Position numbers and translations under genes: made by a program. A DNA stretch of 64,000 nt, taken from Microbispora sp. H13382. Its GTDB lineage: Bacteria > Actinomycetota > Actinomycetes > Streptosporangiales > Streptosporangiaceae. The notes beneath the pieces were generated by a model. It ran no database searches, was not told where the DNA came from, and was given only the letters and a program-made list of their open reading frames with translations. Where the stretch lies: positions 107,194 to 171,193 of the forward strand of contig NZ_JABBXA010000022.1 of assembly GCF_014161445.1 (NCBI RefSeq), given 5' to 3'. Below, in pieces: positions 17,536 to 26,029 of this stretch. The first letter of the stretch is position 1. Each line of letters opens with the position of its first letter.

Positions 17536-19218
17536 TTAGGAGACGTCGGCGGAATCCGCGGGGGCGGTCTCGGGGGTGGACGCGCGGAACCAGCGGCAGC
17601 CGTACCGGCCCATGGGGAAGCGGGCCCGGCCGTCGCCGGAGATCTCGACCGTGCCGTCCACCAGAAGGTCGGTCAGCACCTTGGACGAGTCGAGCCCGTC
17701 CAGCGTGATCTCCACCTCCGCCTCGGTCTCACCGAGGTTGTGCACGGCCACGACCGTCTCGCCGTCGCAGTCGGCCCGGTGGGCGAACACGGCGTCCACG
17801 CCGGTGTCGAGCACCGTGTAGTCGCCCCACGCGAACTCCGGGCAGTCGCGGTAGTGCCGGATCAGCCGGGTGATCCAGGACAGCAGCGAGTCGGGGTCGC
17901 GCTCCTGCGCGCTGACGTTGACCTTCTCAGGACCGTATTCCCCTGTCGGCATGGGGATGCGCACCTTGGAGGGGTCGGCGTCGCTGAAGCCGCCGTTGCG
18001 GTGGGGGGTCCACTGCATCGGCGTGCGGACGGCCTGGCGGCCCTCCAGCTCCAGGTTCTCCCCCATGCCGATCTCCTCTCCGTAGAAGAGCACCGGGGTG
18101 CCCGGCAGGGAGAACAGCAGGCTGTAGACCATCTTGATCCGGTCCATGTCGCCGCCCAGCATGGTGGGCACGCGTCGCCGCAGGCCCCGGCCGAACAACT
18201 GCATGTCCTTGTCCGGGCCGAAGGCCGCGAAGACCTCCTCACGCTCGGCGTCGTTCAGCTTGTCGAGTGTGAGCTCGTCGTGGTTGCGGACGAAGGTCGC
18301 CCACTGCGAGTCCTTGGGCGGGGCCGGCCGCTCGCGCAGGGCGGCGGCCAGCGGACCGGCGTCCTGGCGGGCCAGCGACAGGTACGTCCGCTGCATGGTG
18401 ATGAAGTCGAAGCACATGGTGATCTCGTCGCCGAGATCGTTGCCGAAGTACCGCACCAGGTCGTCGTACGGCAGGTTCACCTCGCCGAGGAGGATGGCGC
18501 TGCCGTCGCGGCGGCTGAGGAAGGCCCGCAGGCACGCGAAGAACTCGTGCGGGTCGGGCAGGTCGTCGCTGTCGGTGACCTGCTCGATGAGGAACGGCAC
18601 GGCGTCCACCCGGAAGCCCGACAGGCCCAGCTCCATCCAGAAGCCGAGGATCCGGGAGATCTCGTCCTGCACCTCGTGGTTGGCGGTGTTCAGGTCGGGC
18701 TGGAACCGGTAGAACCGGTGGAAGTAGTACTGCTCGGTCTTCTCGTCGTACTCCCAGAGGCTGTCCTCCTCGTCGGGGAAGACGATGCCGCCGGGATCGT
18801 CGGGCTCCGGCTTGTCCGACCAGATGTACCAGTCCCGGTAGCGGGAGTCCCGGCTGGAACGCGCGTCCTTGAACCAGGGATGCTGGTCGGAGGTGTGGTT
18901 GACCACGAGATCGGCGATGACCCTGATGCCGCGGTCCCCGGCCACGCGCATGAACTCGACGAAGTCGCCGAGCGTGCCCAGGCGCGGGTCGACGTTGTAG
19001 AAGTCGGTGATGTCGTAGCCGTCGTCCTTGTCGGGCGTCGGGAAGAACGGCATCAGCCAGATGCACGTCACGCCCATCCGGTCCAGATGGTCGATGCGCT
19101 GGATCGCCCCTCTGAAGTCACCGATCCCGTCGCCGTTGCCGTCGGCGAACGTCTCGATGTCGAGGCAGTACACGACCGCGTTCTTCCACCACAGATCGGA
19201 GGTCATGCTCAGTCTCAT
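17536..19218 (-). CDS. GH13 alpha-amylase-family enzyme (trehalose synthase-like)
   Basis: Alpha-glucan-active enzyme of 560 residues. The TIM barrel has region I DLVVNHTS, region II GFRVDAVPF (nucleophile D205), region III LLGEVNLP (acid/base E246) and region IV VRNHDE (D314), so the catalytic triad is complete. The layout (DLWWKNAVVYCLDIETFADG start, QPDLNTANHEVQ) resembles the trehalose synthase/oligo-1,6-glucosidase-like group often listed as TreS-like in actinobacteria. There is no signal peptide. ATG 19218 with GGGAACGG upstream is preferred to 19206. It lies downstream of cspA in the same direction but is separated from it by a hairpin terminator. Confidence 0.9.
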   Translation of the reverse strand: MRLSMTSDLWWKNAVVYCLDIETFADGNGDGIGDFRGAIQRIDHLDRMGVTCIWLMPFFPTPDKDDGYDITDFYNVDPRLGTLGDFVEFMRVAGDRGIRVIADLVVNHTSDQHPWFKDARSSRDSRYRDWYIWSDKPEPDDPGGIVFPDEEDSLWEYDEKTEQYYFHRFYRFQPDLNTANHEVQDEISRILGFWMELGLSGFRVDAVPFLIEQVTDSDDLPDPHEFFACLRAFLSRRDGSAILLGEVNLPYDDLVRYFGNDLGDEITMCFDFITMQRTYLSLARQDAGPLAAALRERPAPPKDSQWATFVRNHDELTLDKLNDAEREEVFAAFGPDKDMQLFGRGLRRRVPTMLGGDMDRIKMVYSLLFSLPGTPVLFYGEEIGMGENLELEGRQAVRTPMQWTPHRNGGFSDADPSKVRIPMPTGEYGPEKVNVSAQERDPDSLLSWITRLIRHYRDCPEFAWGDYTVLDTGVDAVFAHRADCDGETVVAVHNLGETEAEVEITLDGLDSSKVLTDLLVDGTVEISGDGRARFPMGRYGCRWFRASTPETAPADSADVS

Positions 19219-19258
19219 GACCGTTCCCGATGCCCGGTAAAAGAACGGCAAAACATCG

Positions 19259-19286
19259 GGCCCGCGCCGCCGCAGCGGCGCGGGCC
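19259..19286 (-). terminator. Intrinsic terminator of cspA
   Basis: A 12-bp GC stem (GGCCCGCGCCGC / GCGGCGCGGGCC, CGCA loop). On the minus strand it is followed within a few bases by TTTT. It lies 57 nt past the cspA stop. Confidence 0.7.
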
Positions 19287-19342
19287 GACGTGGTACCGCC
19301 GGCGCGGCCGGTCACGACCGCTGTGTCACCGTGAGTCACGTC

Positions 19343-19546
19343 CTAGAGCGGCGTGACCTGTTCGGCCTGCGGTCCCTTGTTGCCCTGAACGGTCACGTAG
19401 CTGACTCGCTGGTTCTGGTCCAGCGTCCGGTAACCGTTCGAGGTGATCGCCGAATAATGAACGAACACGTCAGCGGTGCCGTCGTCCGGAGCGATGAAAC
19501 CGAAGCCCTTTTCGGCGTTGAACCACTTGACAGTGCCTTCAGACAA
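19343..19546 (-). CDS. cspA: Cold-shock protein, CspA family
   Basis: Single-stranded nucleic-acid chaperone of 67 residues with the CSD fold: EGTVKWFNAEKGFGFIAPDD (RNP1 KGFGFI) and VFVHYSAI (RNP2). The frame is open further upstream to 19594, but AGGAG lies 6 nt before a TTG at 19546, which gives (M)SEGTVKWF, the canonical family start. I therefore call a TTG start. A promoter-like pair at 19681-19710 predicts a leader of about 128 nt, a feature cold-shock mRNAs often use for temperature control. Confidence 0.92.
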   Translation of the reverse strand: MSEGTVKWFNAEKGFGFIAPDDGTADVFVHYSAITSNGYRTLDQNQRVSYVTVQGNKGPQAEQVTPL

Positions 19547-19680
19547 CTGCTTCTCCTTCTTGGAAGCCACACCATGTTCCCAGGTCGAGAGCATGAGGCT
19601 GCGTAGCGGAATCGTTGCGCGACCGCGTGAGACGCTGGACGCGCGCGCATATCCGCCGCCGGGATGACCCGGGTGCGCTT

Positions 19681-19710
19681 TTTACAAACCATGTTTTCAG
19701 GAATTGTCCA
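19681..19710 (-). promoter_or_regulatory. Promoter of cspA
   Basis: On the minus strand TGGACA (19705-19710), an 18-nt spacer, TGTAAA (19681-19686). The spacer and surroundings are visibly AT-richer than the genes on either side. Confidence 0.5.
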
Positions 19711-19757
19711 CTGCGACACTCGCAGCCTGTCCGGAGAGTACCCACGATTACCCGGAG

Positions 19758-20693
19758 CTATGCCGGTGCCGCCATATACCACCGCGCGTGCCCGTCACCG
19801 CGCGTGAGCGAGTCGAGCCGCCGGGGCAGCTCCTGCCGGGAGAACGGGTCGCCGGAGGCGTTACGGATGTGGATGCCCACGGCGTACATGTCCCGCACCT
19901 CCATCAGCGTGCCGTAGCCGGGCCACAGCCGCAGGTCCGAGCCGTACGCGCGGGCGAACTCGTCCACGTCGGCCGTCGACAGGCCGAAGCGGCGCTGCCC
20001 GTGGTAGGTGTGCACCAGGTCCCACTCGCGCGGGCCGACGGCCACGCCGTCCCAGTCGCACAGCACCACGTGCCCGTCCTGGCACCGCAGCAGGTTGTCG
20101 ATCCAGGCGTCGCCGTGCAGCAGCACCGGCGAGCCGGTGTCGAGGGCGCGCCAGCGCCCGGTGAGCTCCTCGATGCGGTCGCTCAGCCACGACCGCTGGC
20201 CGGCGGTGAGCACCTCGGCCCGGTGCTCCACCGCGTGCCGCACCTCCGCGAGCGGGTCGGTGAGCGTCCGCAGCCCCACCGGCGGCACCGGCTCCCGGTG
20301 CAGGCTGCGCAGCACCCGGCCGAGCTGCCGGGTCGTCGGGCGGCCGCGGGAGGGGACGTACCGCCAGAAGGTGACCGCCCGGCCGCCGTGCACGATCGGC
20401 TGGTCGGCGATCTCGTCGGCCGGCCGCACGGTCGGAAAGCCCCGGTCGGCGAGCCAGCGGGCGACCGCCACGACCACCGGCAACCGGGTCAGCGCGTCCG
20501 GCGCGGTCGCGATCCGCACCACCATCTCCCCGCGGCGCGCGTCCGCGCGCAGCTTGAAGACCGCGTTGCTGCGCAGCCTCAGGAGCTGCGCGCCCCGCGC
20601 GTCCACCCCGATCGTCGCGCAGACCTCGCGCAGGACCCTGAACGCCTCCTCGGCCAGCGGCGCCGGCTCCATCGTCCTCATGGCGGTTTTCAC
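19758..20693 (-). CDS. Phosphotransferase of the APH/choline kinase superfamily
   Basis: Protein of 311 residues with the kinase-like core of aminoglycoside phosphotransferases: LLHGDAWIDNLL (193-202, catalytic Asp195) and CDWDGVAVGPREWDL (metal Asp213). The substrate is unknown and there is no evidence for a drug. The GTG at 20693 overlaps the stop of the upstream regulator (GTGA), so both are in one operon. ATG 20681 is an alternative start. The regulator-kinase pairing recurs in actinomycetes. Confidence 0.85.
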   Translation of the reverse strand: MKTAMRTMEPAPLAEEAFRVLREVCATIGVDARGAQLLRLRSNAVFKLRADARRGEMVVRIATAPDALTRLPVVVAVARWLADRGFPTVRPADEIADQPIVHGGRAVTFWRYVPSRGRPTTRQLGRVLRSLHREPVPPVGLRTLTDPLAEVRHAVEHRAEVLTAGQRSWLSDRIEELTGRWRALDTGSPVLLHGDAWIDNLLRCQDGHVVLCDWDGVAVGPREWDLVHTYHGQRRFGLSTADVDEFARAYGSDLRLWPGYGTLMEVRDMYAVGIHIRNASGDPFSRQELPRRLDSLTRGDGHARWYMAAPA

Positions 20694-22168
20694 GCGTTCT
20701 CGGCGGCAGGGGAGTCCGTCGCGGGGAACAGCCCGCTGAGGGCGAGCGTGGGCGTCGACTCCGCCAGCACCCGCCGCAGACGCCGTACGGCGGGCAACGC
20801 GGGGTCGGCGTCCGCCAGCAGGGCCCTGGCCCGCGTGACGACGATCGAGGTGCGGTGCTCGGCGGGGACCTGCCGCAGCGCGTCCGCGGCGATCCGGCAG
20901 GCCTCCTCGTGGTCGCCGTTCCTGGCCAGGTGGCTCGCCTGGTCGAGCAGGATCAGCGCCGGGTCGATGGTCTGGAAGCCCGGAGGGAACCCGTCGATGC
21001 CCTGCACCTGCTGGGCGTCCCCCAGCTCGATCAGCGTGCCGGTGCGGTAGAACTTCATCCGCTTTTCCGTGAAGACGAAGGCCAGGTCGTCCTGGCTCAT
21101 GCCGCGCATGCGGGCGAAGATCTGCTCCGCCTCGGCGAGCGCGATCCTGGCGGCCTTGCCGTCCCCCATCCTGGCGAGCGCGCGGGCCTCGGCCGCCGCC
21201 GCCAGCGCCGCGGGCGAGCTGGGCGCGGAGCCGGCCAGCATCCGCGCCTCGCGGGCCAGCCGTACGGTCTCGTTCAGGTCGCCGTAGTAGTACAGGAGCA
21301 TGGTCTGCTGGGCCCGCACCAGCGCCCGCAGCCGCAGGTCGCCCACGTCGTCGGAGGCGGCGCGGGCGGTGCCGTACCACGCGTGGGCCTGGCGGGTGTC
21401 GCCCAGCTTCATCAGCGCGTCGGCGGCGAGCAGCGTGAGCATCGTGGTCGCGGTGAGCAGGCGGCGCTGCACCGACGACGGCTGGCGGGCGGAGCTCAGC
21501 CGGCGCACGTCGGAGATCTCCAGCATGACCCGGCAGAGCATCGGCGTCGGCGGGGTCGTCATGTACTCCCTGCGGTAGCGCAACACCTGCTCGTCCAGCC
21601 GGTCGAGCTGGTCCTCGTTCACCGTGCCCGTGGCCAGCGTGCGGTCGAGGTCGTGGCGCAGGCCCTCGACCTCCGCGAAGAACCGGCCGTTGGGCGTGCC
21701 CATCAGCATCGCCTGGTGGAACAGCGCCCGGCGCTCCGCGTCGTCGGGGGCCGGGTCCTCGGCCCGGGACTGCTCGCCGGCCTGGCCGGGCCCGACCACG
21801 ACGATCTTCTGTCCGCCCGCGTCCTCGCAGTAGTCGGCGGCCAGGCCGAGCCGTACGGCGTTGGCCCGGTAGAGCCGGGCCAGCAGGTCGATGGTCTGGG
21901 GACGCGGACGGGCCCGGTTGTTCTCCCAGGCGTTCAGCAGGTCGATGCTCGCCCGCGGGTGACCGAGGCTCTGCTGCTCACACAGGTGCTCCAGCTCCTC
22001 GATGGCCTGCCGGGCCGACCACCCGCGGCCGAGCCGGTGGGCCTTCAGCAGGCTGACGCCGCAGCACCCGTGGATCGCCTGGACGGTCTGCCAGAGCGTC
22101 CACTGTCGTACCTGTGCCTGTTCGCGCCAGCGACGCGCGCAAGCGGGTGAGTGCTCTCCGCGGGCCAT
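20690..22168 (-). CDS. XRE-like transcriptional regulator with TPR-like region
   Basis: Protein of 492 residues. The N-terminal about 110 residues form a helix-turn-helix region (SIDLLNAWENNRARPRPQTI, LLARLYRANAVRLGL). The rest is helical repeats of TPR type (HAWYGTARAASDDVGDLRLR, ALARMGDGKAARIALAEAEQ). Such proteins usually bind DNA near their own gene and respond to a bound ligand or peptide. ATG 22168 is chosen because GGAGGG is placed 7 nt before it; a GTG at 22183 is in frame. It is co-transcribed with the downstream phosphotransferase and divergent from a 95-aa gene. An inverted repeat at 22199-22227 is a candidate operator. Confidence 0.83.
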   Translation of the reverse strand: MARGEHSPACARRWREQAQVRQWTLWQTVQAIHGCCGVSLLKAHRLGRGWSARQAIEELEHLCEQQSLGHPRASIDLLNAWENNRARPRPQTIDLLARLYRANAVRLGLAADYCEDAGGQKIVVVGPGQAGEQSRAEDPAPDDAERRALFHQAMLMGTPNGRFFAEVEGLRHDLDRTLATGTVNEDQLDRLDEQVLRYRREYMTTPPTPMLCRVMLEISDVRRLSSARQPSSVQRRLLTATTMLTLLAADALMKLGDTRQAHAWYGTARAASDDVGDLRLRALVRAQQTMLLYYYGDLNETVRLAREARMLAGSAPSSPAALAAAAEARALARMGDGKAARIALAEAEQIFARMRGMSQDDLAFVFTEKRMKFYRTGTLIELGDAQQVQGIDGFPPGFQTIDPALILLDQASHLARNGDHEEACRIAADALRQVPAEHRTSIVVTRARALLADADPALPAVRRLRRVLAESTPTLALSGLFPATDSPAAENA

Positions 22169-22198
22169 GTGCACGCCCTCCACTGGTGAAGCGGTCCC

Positions 22199-22227
22199 CG
22201 TTTACGGTTGTTTCCCCACGGTAAACG
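22199..22227. promoter_or_regulatory. Inverted repeat upstream of the XRE regulator
   Basis: CGTTTAC, 15 nt, GTAAACG: perfect 7-bp arms ending 31 nt before the regulator start. The spacing places equivalent faces of the arms two helical turns apart, suitable for a dimeric regulator. Confidence 0.4.
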
Positions 22228-22409
22228 CGCAGGCACACAACCTCCCGCGACTGTTATGCCTTCGTGTTCGTGAACCCGTGTGTGTTCCACGGAATCCCGG
22301 TGAGTTCCCTGGTTATTGCACGGTTTCGAGGAATCCGCACGATTGCCGGTAGGTCGTTGCGGGTTCACCCTTTCCGGTGATAGGTCCTGACGTTCCCCGG
22401 AGGCTGAGG

Positions 22410-22697
22410 ATGACGACGGTAGACCGCAGCGAGGCGATGGACCACCTGGAGCGGCTCGCCGCCCAGCTCGAGGCCCACTCCTTCCAGGTGCGCCTGACGG
22501 CGCCGGCCGGTCTCTATCCGCGACTGCGTGTCATCAATCCCATGGAGCCCACGATGGCCGAGGACGTGCTGGCGTCCAACGCCAGCGACGGCGAGTGGTG
22601 GTACTGGCTGTCGTGGGCCGGCCGGATCGGGCACGCCTCCGATGTGGTCACCGCCGCCGAGCGCATCGCCAGCGTCCTCCACGTCATCCGCCGCTGA
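22410..22697 (+). CDS. Small hypothetical protein divergent from the XRE regulator
   Basis: Protein of 95 residues (MTTVDRSEAMDHLERLAAQL...), with GGAGG upstream of ATG 22410. It is soluble, with a central aromatic stretch (GEWWYWLSWAG) and a C-terminal helix (SDVVTAAERIASVLHVIRR). Short partner proteins next to XRE/TPR regulators are common in actinomycetes, but I do not recognise a named domain. The shared 241-bp intergenic region suggests joint control. Function is unknown. Confidence 0.75.
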   Translation: MTTVDRSEAMDHLERLAAQLEAHSFQVRLTAPAGLYPRLRVINPMEPTMAEDVLASNASDGEWWYWLSWAGRIGHASDVVTAAERIASVLHVIRR

Positions 22698-22843
22698 CGC
22701 GGGCCCCGGCGTGCGCCGCGCGCTTGACGAAGGTCCCCAGGAACAAGGACCTCCCACGAGAGGTGGACCTCGGCCGATGACGCCTCACCGTCGGCGAGAT
22801 CCGGTGCGCGTTCGACCTGCACGGCTGACCGGCACGGCGAGGG

Positions 22844-23587
22844 TCAGGCGAACTTCGACTTCGGGCGGTCCTGGAGGACGCCGTCGACGTACACGTCCAC
22901 CTTCTCGTCGTAGAAGGCGACCAGTCCGCCGATCTTCTGCGACTCCGGGAGCGGAGTGGGATACGACCAGACCAGGTCCCTGCCCGACTCGTCCTCGCCG
23001 ACCGACCAGTACACCGCGCGGCCCTTGTACGGGCAGTGGGTCACGGTCTCGGACGGGCGCAGCAGGTCGAGCCGCACATCGGTCTTGGGCAGGTAGTAGC
23101 GCGGCGGCAGGCCGGTCTCGAACAGGATGCGCGGGCTGCGCGAGTCGGCGACGGTGACGCCGTTCACCTCCACCCGGACGTGGCGCGAGCTGGCCAGGAC
23201 GTCCACCCGGGTGTACGGGTCGCGGGCGTGGACGAAGACCTCCTCGTCCTCCTCGAACCAGTTGTCCATCGCGTTCCAGTCGAAGCGGACGTGGCCCCGG
23301 ATCTCCTCCAGCGGGGCGTCGTCCCCGTACACGAGGGCCGCGCCGGGCCGGCCGGCCACGTCGTGGACCACCGCGTCTCCCCTGCTGGGCGAGTGCCGCG
23401 TCTCTCCGGCGGCCTTCAACTCCTCCACACGGACGTCGTCCGCCGGGAAGTAGTACGTCGGGTAGTAGGGGACCTCCCAGACCAGCAGGGCCCGGGTGGT
23501 GTCGGCCACCGCGCGGCCCTCGACGTAGACACGTACGCGCTTGGCCGTCGTCTCCACCCGGACGCGGCCCCGTTTCGTCGGCTCCAT
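22844..23587 (-). CDS. DUF427-domain protein, two tandem copies
   Basis: Protein of 247 residues with two DUF427 repeats. The first, residues about 7-115, has RVRVYVEGRAVADT, VPYYPTYYFPADDV and FDWNAMDNWFEEDEEVFVHARDP. The second, about 122-235, has HVRVEVNGVTVADSRSPRIL, RYYLPKTDVRLDLL and THCPYKGRAVYWS. DUF427 proteins are small beta proteins of unknown activity that often carry the CPYKG motif, seen here in the second copy; the first copy has RHSPSRGDAV instead, so it looks degenerate. Divergent from the CysRS-like gene. Confidence 0.88.
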   Translation of the reverse strand: MEPTKRGRVRVETTAKRVRVYVEGRAVADTTRALLVWEVPYYPTYYFPADDVRVEELKAAGETRHSPSRGDAVVHDVAGRPGAALVYGDDAPLEEIRGHVRFDWNAMDNWFEEDEEVFVHARDPYTRVDVLASSRHVRVEVNGVTVADSRSPRILFETGLPPRYYLPKTDVRLDLLRPSETVTHCPYKGRAVYWSVGEDESGRDLVWSYPTPLPESQKIGGLVAFYDEKVDVYVDGVLQDRPKSKFA

Positions 23588-23676
23588 GCCTGCGCCAACC
23601 AAGGGGCGGATCGTCCTTATTCCCCGGCCTCACAATCGCCATTTCCGGGTGTGCGGGCCCGGGTCGGCCCGCGCTA

Positions 23677-23706
23677 TCGACAGCGAGCGAACAGGTCGCT
23701 TACCCT
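23677..23706 (+). promoter_or_regulatory. Leaderless promoter of the CysRS-like gene
   Basis: TCGACA (23677-23682), 18 nt, TACCCT (23701-23706), then 7 nt and the GTG start at 23714. There is no Shine-Dalgarno before the GTG. Confidence 0.55.
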
Positions 23707-23713
23707 CGGCTAG

Positions 23714-25069
23714 GTGGGTCTTCGCCTTTACGATACGCATCGCCGCGCCGTCCGCGATTTCGTCCCTCGAATTCCCGGAATGGTGTCGATTTATCTCTGC
23801 GGTCCCACCGTCGTCGTGCCGCCCCATGTGGGACAGCTCAGATCGCAGGTCAATTTCGACATTCTGCACCGCTGGCTGAAATTCAGCGGATATGAGGTCC
23901 TGCTCTGCCGGAACGTCACCGACATCGAGGACAAGATAATTCACAGGTCCATCGCCGAGGGGGTCCCCTGGTGGCGGATCACCGGTCCCGTCCACCGGGC
24001 CTTCGTCCGTACGTACACCGCTCTGGGATGCCTTCCGCCCAGCGTGGAGCCGCGGGCGACGGGACACATCCCCGAGATGATCGAGATGGTCGAGCAGCTC
24101 GTCGCGTCCGGGCACGCCTACGAGTCCGACGGCGACGTGTATTTCTCGGTCGGCTCCTACCCGAACTACGGGTCCCTTTCCCGGCAGCAGGCCGAGCGCC
24201 TGCGGGCGGCCGAGGAAAACGAGCGGGGAAAACGGGACCCGCGCGATTTCGCACTGTGGAAGAGCGCGAAGTCCGGTGAGCCGGTGTGGAGCTCACCCTG
24301 GGGCGAGGGGCGCCCGGGGTGGCATCTGGAATGTTCCGCGATGGCCCGCAGGTATCTGGGCGCGGAATTCGACATCCACGGCGGAGGAGCCAATCTCATA
24401 TTTCCGCACCACGAGAACGAGATGGCGCAGTCGCGGGCCGCCGGGGATTCCTTCGCGCGTTTCTGGCTGCACAACGGCCCGGTCACGCACCGGGGCGAGA
24501 AGATACGCAAACACCCGCGCAACCCGCTGGCCGTCCCGGCCCTGCTCGACCGCGTACGGCCGGTCGAACTCCGCTATTACCTGGCGGCGGCCCATTACCG
24601 GTCGCCGATGGAATTCAGCCCGGACGCCCTGGACGAGGCGGCGGCGGCCTACCGGCGCGTCGAGAGGTTCGTGCTGCGGGTGGGCGCCGACGCCGCCGCA
24701 CCCCTTCCCCAGCAGTTCAGCGAGGCGATGGACAACGACCTGAACGTGTCGCAGGCCCTGGCGGCCGTCCACGGCGAGGTGGCCGAGGGCAACGCCGCGC
24801 TGACCGCCGGGGATCGCGAACGGGCGGCCGGCAAATGCCGGTCGGTCCGGGCCATGCTGAATGTCCTCGGCCTCGATCCGCTCAGCGATACCTGGCATCG
24901 GGAAACGCATCTGCAGGAGGTCGCGGGGGCCGTACTCCGGGTGGTCCGTAATCTCGCCGCCGCCAGCGCCCGGCAGGGAGATCACGAACACGCGCGGATC
25001 ATGGAGCAGCACATTGAGATGGCGCTCGCCAAACGACGCCAAATCGAGCACCCCGCGCTTATCAGATAG
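23714..25069 (+). CDS. Cysteinyl-tRNA synthetase paralogue with altered signature motifs
   Basis: Class I synthetase-like protein of 451 residues, normal CysRS length. Zinc-site residues are kept: Cys29 (YLCGPTV), Cys207 (HLECSAM) and the HHENE cluster at 232-236. The HIGH motif reads HVGQ (38-41), losing the second His. KMSKS reads KIRKH (263-267 in THRGEKIRKHPRNPL), losing the MSKS part. Most of the fold, including NFDILHRWL and TDIEDKII, is intact. This may be a specialised or partly inactive paralogue rather than the housekeeping CysS. The gene is slightly less GC-biased than its neighbours. It has its own leaderless promoter and a hairpin after the stop. Confidence 0.85.
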   Translation: MGLRLYDTHRRAVRDFVPRIPGMVSIYLCGPTVVVPPHVGQLRSQVNFDILHRWLKFSGYEVLLCRNVTDIEDKIIHRSIAEGVPWWRITGPVHRAFVRTYTALGCLPPSVEPRATGHIPEMIEMVEQLVASGHAYESDGDVYFSVGSYPNYGSLSRQQAERLRAAEENERGKRDPRDFALWKSAKSGEPVWSSPWGEGRPGWHLECSAMARRYLGAEFDIHGGGANLIFPHHENEMAQSRAAGDSFARFWLHNGPVTHRGEKIRKHPRNPLAVPALLDRVRPVELRYYLAAAHYRSPMEFSPDALDEAAAAYRRVERFVLRVGADAAAPLPQQFSEAMDNDLNVSQALAAVHGEVAEGNAALTAGDRERAAGKCRSVRAMLNVLGLDPLSDTWHRETHLQEVAGAVLRVVRNLAAASARQGDHEHARIMEQHIEMALAKRRQIEHPALIR

Positions 25070-25077
25070 ATCTTGAT

Positions 25078-25117
25078 GGCCCGGCCGGCGGGTGAGCGCT
25101 CACATCCCGGCCGGGCC
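25078..25117 (+). terminator. Long hairpin after the CysRS-like gene
   Basis: Arms GGCCCGGCCGG (25078-25088) and CCGGCCGGGCC (25107-25117) enclose a second palindrome, TGAGCGCTCA. No U-run follows, so termination efficiency is uncertain. It could also be a regulatory palindrome. Confidence 0.5.
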
Positions 25118-25231
25118 CGGCCCTCGCGGCTTGGACCGTTCCCTTTCCCCTCGTGCCGTCTATTGACCCGTCTCACGATGCGTACAACCCTGGGGCTCAC
25201 TTTGCCCCGGTTCGTGTGAAGGGACTCTCCG

Positions 25232-26029
25232 ATGACCAACCATCTGTTCGCACGCCGACGTCTGCTCGTGGCGCCGGCGGCCGTGCTGGCGCTCGCTTTT
25301 CCCCCGGCCGGCGCCGCGGCGGCCGAGCCCGCCTACGCCGGCACGTGCACGGTCTCCCAGACGACGCTCGTCTACACGGCGACGCCGGGGGTGGCCAACG
25401 AGGTGACCGTCCAGGCGCCCGGGCTCACCGGCTACTCCCTGGCGGTCCGGGACGAGGCGGGCCCGATCAAGGGCTGCAGCCCCGATCCCCGCGACGGCGA
25501 GGCCGTCCTGGTGGGCAACGTGATCAAGAAGATCAAGGTCGTGACCGGCGATGGGGACGACGTCGTCGTCATCGCGGCGGACATAAACGTCCCCCTGCCC
25601 ACCGTGGTGTACGGCGGCGCCGGCGACGACGAGCTCAGGGGCGGGCGCGGCAGGGACGACCTGCGCGGGGGCACGGGCGACGACGACCTGCGCGGCGGGG
25701 ACGGCAACGACCGCCTCCGCGGCGAGGCCGGCGACGACGTGTTGCGCGGCGGAAACAACGACGACACCCTCGACGGCGGCAAGGGCGCCGACGACGTACG
25801 CGGCGACGCCGGAAACGACGAGGTCGACGGCGGCCCCGGAGACGACGAACTGCGCGGGGGCACGGGCGACGACGAGCTCAACGGCGGCGCCGGCGACGAC
25901 GACCTGAGCGGCAACGCCGGCAACGACGAGCTGAACGGGGGCAGCGGCGGCGACGACCTCGACGGCGGGGCCGGCACCGACGACTGCAACGGCGGCCCCG
26001 GCGCGGACAGGACCACGGCCTGCGAGTAG
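25232..26029 (+). CDS. Secreted RTX/hemolysin-type calcium-binding repeat protein
   Basis: Protein of 265 residues with an N-terminal signal peptide (ARRRLLVAPAAVLALAF, cleavage near AAAA at 28-31), a small beta-like N-domain with two cysteines (GTCTVSQTT, KGCSPDP), and about 15 nonapeptide-like repeats of GGxGDDxLx from residue 125 to the end. Such repeats form calcium-filled beta-rolls. The protein lacks an RTX type I secretion signal and instead has a Sec/Tat-like leader, so it is exported as a free or wall-associated protein. The C-terminus ends GGPGADRTTACE, a common finish in actinobacterial members. Role is unknown. Confidence 0.88.
   Translation: MTNHLFARRRLLVAPAAVLALAFPPAGAAAAEPAYAGTCTVSQTTLVYTATPGVANEVTVQAPGLTGYSLAVRDEAGPIKGCSPDPRDGEAVLVGNVIKKIKVVTGDGDDVVVIAADINVPLPTVVYGGAGDDELRGGRGRDDLRGGTGDDDLRGGDGNDRLRGEAGDDVLRGGNNDDTLDGGKGADDVRGDAGNDEVDGGPGDDELRGGTGDDELNGGAGDDDLSGNAGNDELNGGSGGDDLDGGAGTDDCNGGPGADRTTACE
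25608..26003 (+). repeat. Nonapeptide-coding repeat tract
   Basis: Imperfect 27-nt units encode GGxGDDxLx in the RTX gene. Codon use is varied between units, so protein-level selection rather than recent DNA duplication maintains the pattern. Confidence 0.8.

Noticed and set aside
19758..21380. 540-codon minus-strand frame reaching into the XRE regulator gene
   Set aside because: Only its last 311 codons match a protein family; the start at 20693 overlaps the regulator stop as GTGA.
25608..26003. Possible CRISPR-like repeat array
   Set aside because: The periodicity is protein-coding (RTX nonapeptides), with no conserved DNA repeat or spacers.
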